A DNA stretch of 10,134 nucleotides from Bacteroides sp. CAG:545. Its GTDB lineage: Bacteria; Bacteroidota; Bacteroidia; Bacteroidales; UBA932. The notes under the pieces were generated by a model, which made no database searches, had not been told where the DNA came from, and saw only the letters and a list, made by a program, of their open reading frames with translations. Each line of letters starts with the position of its first letter. The first letter of the stretch is position 1. The translations under genes were made by a program, and so were the position numbers. Location of the stretch: contig HF996021.1 of the NCBI GenBank assembly GCA_000432515.1, positions 11,716 to 21,849 of the forward strand, written 5' to 3'. Below are positions 6,332 to 10,134 of this stretch, in pieces.

Positions 6332-8122
6332 TTACATTCTTTCAGGAAGTACGATACCGAGCAGTCCCATTGCCTTCGTCAGCACATCCGCCAAAGTCTG
6401 GATGAGGACCAGCCTGAAATTCTTCACGAGCACATCCTCTTCCGGGAGAATGCGGGTTTCGTGATAGTACTGGTTGAACTCCTTGGCAAGGTCATAAGCA
6501 TAGTTCGCGATCACTGCCGGCGAATATTCGGCTCCGGCCTCCGCCACCTTCGCAGGATACAGGTTCAACATCTTGACCAGACGGACCTCCTTCGCAGAAA
6601 GGTCAATGTCATTCCTGAGCGAAGCGGCATCGTGGCTGACACCCTGCTCATCAGCCTTTCTCAAAATGGATTTGATACGGGCATGAGTGTATTGGATGAA
6701 AGGACCGGTGTTACCGTTAAAGTCAATGGACTCCTTAGGATTGAAGAGCATCGTCTTCTTCGGATCGACCTTCATGATGAAGTATTTCAATGCTCCGAGA
6801 CCGATGGAGTGATACAGTGCATCTCTCTCAGCCTCAGGCATATCCATAAGCTTTCCTGACTCTTCAGAAGTAGCTTTCGCCTCCTCGTACATCTTCTCTA
6901 TAAGGTCATCGGCATCCACCACAGTTCCCTCTCTTGACTTCATTTTTCCTTCAGGCAGTTCTACCATACCATAGGAAAGGTGGAAAATGTCGTCCGCCCA
7001 TTTGAAGCCGAGTTTCTTGAGAATAAGCTTGAGCACCTGGAAATGATAATTCTGCTCATTTCCTACCACATAGACATGCTCGTCGAGATTATACTCTGAG
7101 AAACGTCTCTCTGCTGTTCCCAAATCCTGGGTCATATACACTGAAGTTCCGTCGCTACGGAGAAGAAGTTTTCTGTCAAGGCCGTCAGCAGTGAGGTCAC
7201 ACCAGACTGAGCCGTCCGGGTCCTTCACGAAAACGCCCATATCCAAACCCTTCTGCACCAGTTCCTTACCGAGAAGATATGTATCTGATTCGAAATATGT
7301 CTTGTCGAAAGAAATGCCGAGGGCCTTGTAGGTCTCATCGAAACCTTCCATAACCCATCCGTTCATCTTCTTCCACAAATCACGCACTTCCTTGTCGCCC
7401 TGCTCCCACTTCACAAGCATTTCATGAGCCTCTTTCAGGCAAGGAGCCTCTTTCTCGGCTTCTTCCTTGCTCATTCCGCCGCTTACGAGAGCATCCACTT
7501 CTTTCTTGTAGATGTCATTGAACATCACATAGCAGTCGCCTACCAGATGGTCGCCCTTCTTGCCGGAAGACTGAGGTGTCTCGCCATTGCCGGCCTTCAG
7601 CCAGGCAAGCATCGACTTGCAGATATGGACGCCGCGGTCATTGACCAATGTCACCTTCATGACATTGTTTCCGCAGGCCTTCAACAGTCTTGAAACGGAG
7701 TCTCCCAAGAGATTGTTCCTGATATGGCCGAGGTGAAGCGGCTTGTTGGTGTTAGGGGAAGAGAACTCCACCATAATGTTCTTTCCTGTGCTCGGCAGTG
7801 TTCCGAAATTCTCTGCTGAAGCTATTTCAGCAAAAAGCTCGTTCCAGTAAACCTGCGAGAAAAGGAGATTCAGATAGCCCTTCACGCTGTTGTAACCTGC
7901 AATCTCAGGAACATTGGTCTTGAGCCACTCTCCTATCGCATTTCCGGTATTGTCCGGTGAAGCATGTGTAATACGCAAAAGAGGGAAGACAACTAACGTG
8001 TAGTCGCCTTCGAACTCTTTTCTTGTAACCTGTATCTGGAGGGAAGATGCATCGACATCTGCTCCGTAAACGCTTTTTATGGCCTCAGCGGCCTTATTCT
8101 GAATAAATGATTCCGGTGTCAT
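6332..8122 (-). CDS. argS: Arginyl-tRNA synthetase
   Basis: This is a class I aminoacyl-tRNA synthetase that charges tRNA-Arg with arginine using ATP, in the cytoplasm. It has 596 residues, near the usual length. The N-terminal Add1-type tRNA D-loop recognition domain occupies about 1-100. The catalytic Rossmann fold carries SSPNTNKPLHLGHIRNN (121-137) with the HIGH motif as HLGH (130-133), and the degenerate KMSKS loop as KMKSREG (393-399). The DALR anticodon-binding domain follows from about 474 (PFIQYTHARI) to the classic ending LPERM. An arginine-binding tyrosine segment (TQDLGTAERR, 331-340) is intact. The ATG start matches the family. The gene follows rpoD by 18 bases and precedes ygiQ by 9, so it is probably part of the same transcript. 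A TAnnTTTG box sits in the upstream gap. Confidence 0.98.
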   Translation of the reverse strand: MTPESFIQNKAAEAIKSVYGADVDASSLQIQVTRKEFEGDYTLVVFPLLRITHASPDNTGNAIGEWLKTNVPEIAGYNSVKGYLNLLFSQVYWNELFAEIASAENFGTLPSTGKNIMVEFSSPNTNKPLHLGHIRNNLLGDSVSRLLKACGNNVMKVTLVNDRGVHICKSMLAWLKAGNGETPQSSGKKGDHLVGDCYVMFNDIYKKEVDALVSGGMSKEEAEKEAPCLKEAHEMLVKWEQGDKEVRDLWKKMNGWVMEGFDETYKALGISFDKTYFESDTYLLGKELVQKGLDMGVFVKDPDGSVWCDLTADGLDRKLLLRSDGTSVYMTQDLGTAERRFSEYNLDEHVYVVGNEQNYHFQVLKLILKKLGFKWADDIFHLSYGMVELPEGKMKSREGTVVDADDLIEKMYEEAKATSEESGKLMDMPEAERDALYHSIGLGALKYFIMKVDPKKTMLFNPKESIDFNGNTGPFIQYTHARIKSILRKADEQGVSHDAASLRNDIDLSAKEVRLVKMLNLYPAKVAEAGAEYSPAVIANYAYDLAKEFNQYYHETRILPEEDVLVKNFRLVLIQTLADVLTKAMGLLGIVLPERM

Positions 8123-8129
8123 CTTAAAG

Positions 8130-8137
8130 CAAACCTA
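8130..8137 (-). promoter_or_regulatory. TAnnTTTG box (TAGGTTTG) in the rpoD-argS gap
   Basis: The minus strand reads TAGGTTTG, a full consensus match, in the 18-base gap and 7 bases before the argS ATG. If active it would start argS transcription almost at the start codon and partly uncouple argS from rpoD. I see no -33 TTTG at about 20 bases upstream, which lies inside the rpoD 3' end, so this may be a chance match. Confidence 0.25.
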
Positions 8138-8140
8138 AAA

Positions 8141-9001
8141 TTATCCAAGATACCCTTTGAGGAGTTTGCTTCTTGACGGACTCTTGAGCCTTCTGATAGC
8201 TTTCTCCTTGATTTGACGTACTCTCTCCCTTGTGAGGCCGAACCTCTCTCCGATTTCCTCGAGCGTCATTTCCTGACATCCGATTCCGAAGAAAGATTTG
8301 ATGATCTCACGCTCCCTGCTGGACAATGTAGACAGAGCCCTCTCGATTTCAGTATTGAGAGACTCATTCACCAGTCCTCTGTCAGCACTTGGAGAATCTG
8401 TGTTAGGAAGCACATCCAGCAGACTGTTGTCTTCTCCCTCAACGAAAGGAGCATCCACCGAGACATGTCTTCCTGAAACTCTGAGCGTATCAGATATCTT
8501 GTCCTTAGGGACATCGATCATCTCTGAAAGCTCGTCGCTTGACGGCTGTCTTTCATTTTCCTGCTCGAATTTCGACAGTGCCTTGTTTATCTTGTTGAGC
8601 GAACCCACCTGGTTCAGAGGAAGTCTCACGATTCGGGACTGCTCAGCCAATGCCTGAAGAATCGACTGACGGATCCACCATACGGCGTAGGAGATGAATT
8701 TGAATCCCCTCGTCTCATCGAATTTTTCAGCAGCCTTGATAAGTCCCAGATTTCCCTCATTGATAAGGTCAGGGAGACTCAAGCCCTGATTCTGGTACTG
8801 TTTCGCAACAGAAACCACAAATCTCAAGTTCGCTCTTGTAAGTTTCTCCAATGCTCTCTGATCACCTTTTCTGATTCTCTGGGCAAGTTCCACCTCTTCT
8901 TCCGGTGAAACCAGCTCCTCTCTACCGATCTCCTGGAGATATTTGTCCAGGGAGGCACTCTCACGATTGGTGATCGACTTAGTAATTTTAAGTTGTCTCA
9001 T
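8141..9001 (-). CDS. rpoD: Primary sigma factor RpoD (sigma-70, Bacteroidota type)
   Basis: This is the housekeeping sigma factor that directs RNA polymerase to most promoters. It has 286 residues, about half the length of E. coli RpoD, because region 1.1 and the non-conserved insert are absent; this is normal for Bacteroidota. Region 1.2 is at about 16-46 (LDKYLQEIGREELVSPEEE). Region 2 is at about 50-120, with NLRFVVSVAKQY and the promoter-melting/-10 segment YAVWWIRQSILQAL (105-118). Region 3 runs from about 125 to 205 (RLPLNQV onward). Region 4 has GIGCQEMTLEEIGERFGLTRERVRQIKEKA (239-268), including the -35-reading helix-turn-helix. The ATG start matches the family. The gene begins 9 bases after htrA and has no TAnnTTTG box of its own in the last part of htrA, which suggests cotranscription or a distant promoter outside this window. 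Confidence 0.98.
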   Translation of the reverse strand: MRQLKITKSITNRESASLDKYLQEIGREELVSPEEEVELAQRIRKGDQRALEKLTRANLRFVVSVAKQYQNQGLSLPDLINEGNLGLIKAAEKFDETRGFKFISYAVWWIRQSILQALAEQSRIVRLPLNQVGSLNKINKALSKFEQENERQPSSDELSEMIDVPKDKISDTLRVSGRHVSVDAPFVEGEDNSLLDVLPNTDSPSADRGLVNESLNTEIERALSTLSSREREIIKSFFGIGCQEMTLEEIGERFGLTRERVRQIKEKAIRRLKSPSRSKLLKGYLG

Positions 9002-9010
9002 ATACGTTTT

Positions 9011-10134
9011 TTACTCTTTGCCGAACGCAAAGTAGGACGCCTTGCCGTTTCTGGTAACACCTTCGACATAGATAGCCCTCTTCGCCTTCTTTGCTATGTT
9101 GATTACATCTTCAGGGTCGCTGACAGGCTGATCATTGACATAAAGGATTACAAAGCCTTCCACAGCGCCTGCATCCTGGACCTTGCCCGGTCCTACAGAC
9201 ACTATTTCCACACCTCTCTTGAGTCCCAACTGGCTTCGCGTCTCATCGGACAGTTTTTTCAACTTGGCGCCATAGAATGCCACCGAGCCGTCAACGTCCT
9301 TGGAGCCGGTTTCCATAGATGTACCCTGGAATGTAACCTCTACCGTCTTCTCCTTACCGTCCCTGACAATGGTTATTTCAGCCTTGTCTCCCGGATGGTA
9401 CGAGCTGACTTTTTCCTGCACAGAAGAAGGAGTGGTAATCTCTGTGGAATCCACTGCGACGATGACGTCACCCTTCTGAATTCCCGCCTTGTCAGCTGCT
9501 CCTCCTTTCACGACCTCCTCTATATATACACCTTTTGGAGAAAAAAGTTTCAAATCTTTAGCTCTTTTGTCATCAATTTGTGACATTGACACTCCGAGCA
9601 ACGCTCTCTTGACACTTCCGAAATCGATCAGGTCCTCAGCAATCCTCCTCACGATATTTGAAGGCACTGCGAAAGAATAACCGGTGAAAGATCCTGTCTG
9701 TGAGATAATTGCGGTATTCACGCCTACAAGTTCGCCCTTCTGGTTCACAAGCGCACCGCCACTGTTTCCAGGATTTACGGCAGCATCTGTCTGAATAAAC
9801 GACTCAATCTTGAACTCACCCTGCGGATGAGGCATCTGACGGCCCTTGGCGCTGACAATGCCGGCCGTAATGGTAGAACGCAGGTCATACGGACTGCCGA
9901 TGGCGATCACCCACTGTCCAAGTCTCAACTTGTCAGAGTCGCCGAAAGGAATGACAGGCAGGCCTTCCGCATCTATCTTCAAGATTGCAACATCCGTAGC
10001 CGGGTCTGTACCAATGACTTTTGCAGGATAAGTCTTGTTGTTGTTCAATGTGACTTCCACTTTGGTAGCGCCGTCCACCACGTGATTGTTGGTCACGATA
10101 TAACCGTCTGCACGGATAATCACGCCTGAACCGC
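9011..10134 (-). CDS. HtrA/Do-like serine protease with two PDZ domains, 5' end outside the window
   Basis: This is a periplasmic or envelope trypsin-like protease and chaperone that degrades misfolded proteins. The window holds about 373 C-terminal residues, beginning within GSGVIIRADGYIVTNNHVV. The signal peptide and the front of the protease domain lie off the right edge, and the GTG at 10121-10123 is an internal Val codon, not a start. The catalytic triad is complete: His of NNHVV (10082-10084), Asp of ATDVAILK (9992-9994), Ser of GNSGG (9761-9763). PDZ1 follows (GVYIEEVVKGGAADKAGIQKGD and around), then PDZ2 (GVEIVSVGPGKVQDAGAVEG), giving the DegP/DegQ layout. The protein ends at FAFGKE. 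Which paralogue (DegP, DegQ or DegS-like) cannot be fixed without the N-terminus, although two PDZ domains argue against DegS. It sits 9 bases before rpoD and probably shares its mRNA. Confidence 0.97.
   Translation of the reverse strand, partial: GSGVIIRADGYIVTNNHVVDGATKVEVTLNNNKTYPAKVIGTDPATDVAILKIDAEGLPVIPFGDSDKLRLGQWVIAIGSPYDLRSTITAGIVSAKGRQMPHPQGEFKIESFIQTDAAVNPGNSGGALVNQKGELVGVNTAIISQTGSFTGYSFAVPSNIVRRIAEDLIDFGSVKRALLGVSMSQIDDKRAKDLKLFSPKGVYIEEVVKGGAADKAGIQKGDVIVAVDSTEITTPSSVQEKVSSYHPGDKAEITIVRDGKEKTVEVTFQGTSMETGSKDVDGSVAFYGAKLKKLSDETRSQLGLKRGVEIVSVGPGKVQDAGAVEGFVILYVNDQPVSDPEDVINIAKKAKRAIYVEGVTRNGKASYFAFGKE

Noticed and set aside
8993..9583. 196-codon plus-strand open frame opposite the htrA 3' end
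   Set aside because: Overlaps the PDZ-coding region of a well-supported protease gene; no family motif and no upstream box on that strand.
10121..10123. GTG as the start codon of the HtrA-like protease
   Set aside because: The frame continues upstream to the window edge with Gly-Ser-Gly, the conserved residues before this Val in HtrA proteins, so it is internal.
1..10134. Mobile element, CRISPR array, tRNA, phage or defence system
   Set aside because: Reading both strands I saw no transposase, no spaced direct repeats, no tRNA-like cloverleaf, and no nuclease or toxin genes; nearly all of the window is accounted for by housekeeping genes.

Overview
This window is a compact housekeeping segment of a Bacteroidota chromosome, most likely order Bacteroidales. 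The evidence is a short group 1 sigma factor of 286 residues without region 1.1, start codons with no Shine-Dalgarno motif, Bacteroidota-type -7 promoter boxes (TAnnTTTG), and a Tex protein and an ArgS of the forms usual in that phylum. I cannot name the genus. All convincing genes lie on the minus strand, so transcription runs from high to low coordinates.

First transcription unit (10134 down to about 4081): an HtrA/Do-like serine protease cut by the right edge, then rpoD, argS and a YgiQ-family radical SAM gene, with gaps of 9, 18 and 9 bases. After a 93-base gap comes a small gene for an acidic protein of unknown function. A strong intrinsic terminator (hairpin plus eight U) follows it at 4081-4113 and closes the unit.

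Second unit (4052 down to 139): a ClC-family chloride transporter or channel with two C-terminal CBS domains, then tex, eight bases apart. A 103-base AT-rich spacer follows tex. It carries a promoter-like box for what looks like the first 11 codons of another minus-strand gene at the left edge.

The first unit joins envelope protein quality control (HtrA), the housekeeping transcription factor (RpoD) and a translation enzyme (ArgS). The second joins an ion transport protein to an RNA-binding transcription accessory protein. I found no mobile element, CRISPR array, tRNA, rRNA, phage gene, defence system or novel multi-gene system. The points most worth a second look are the placement of TAnnTTTG boxes, the tight terminator/start arrangement ahead of the ClC gene, the residues at the ClC ion and proton gates, the second cysteine cluster and short tail of YgiQ, and the uncharacterised acidic protein.
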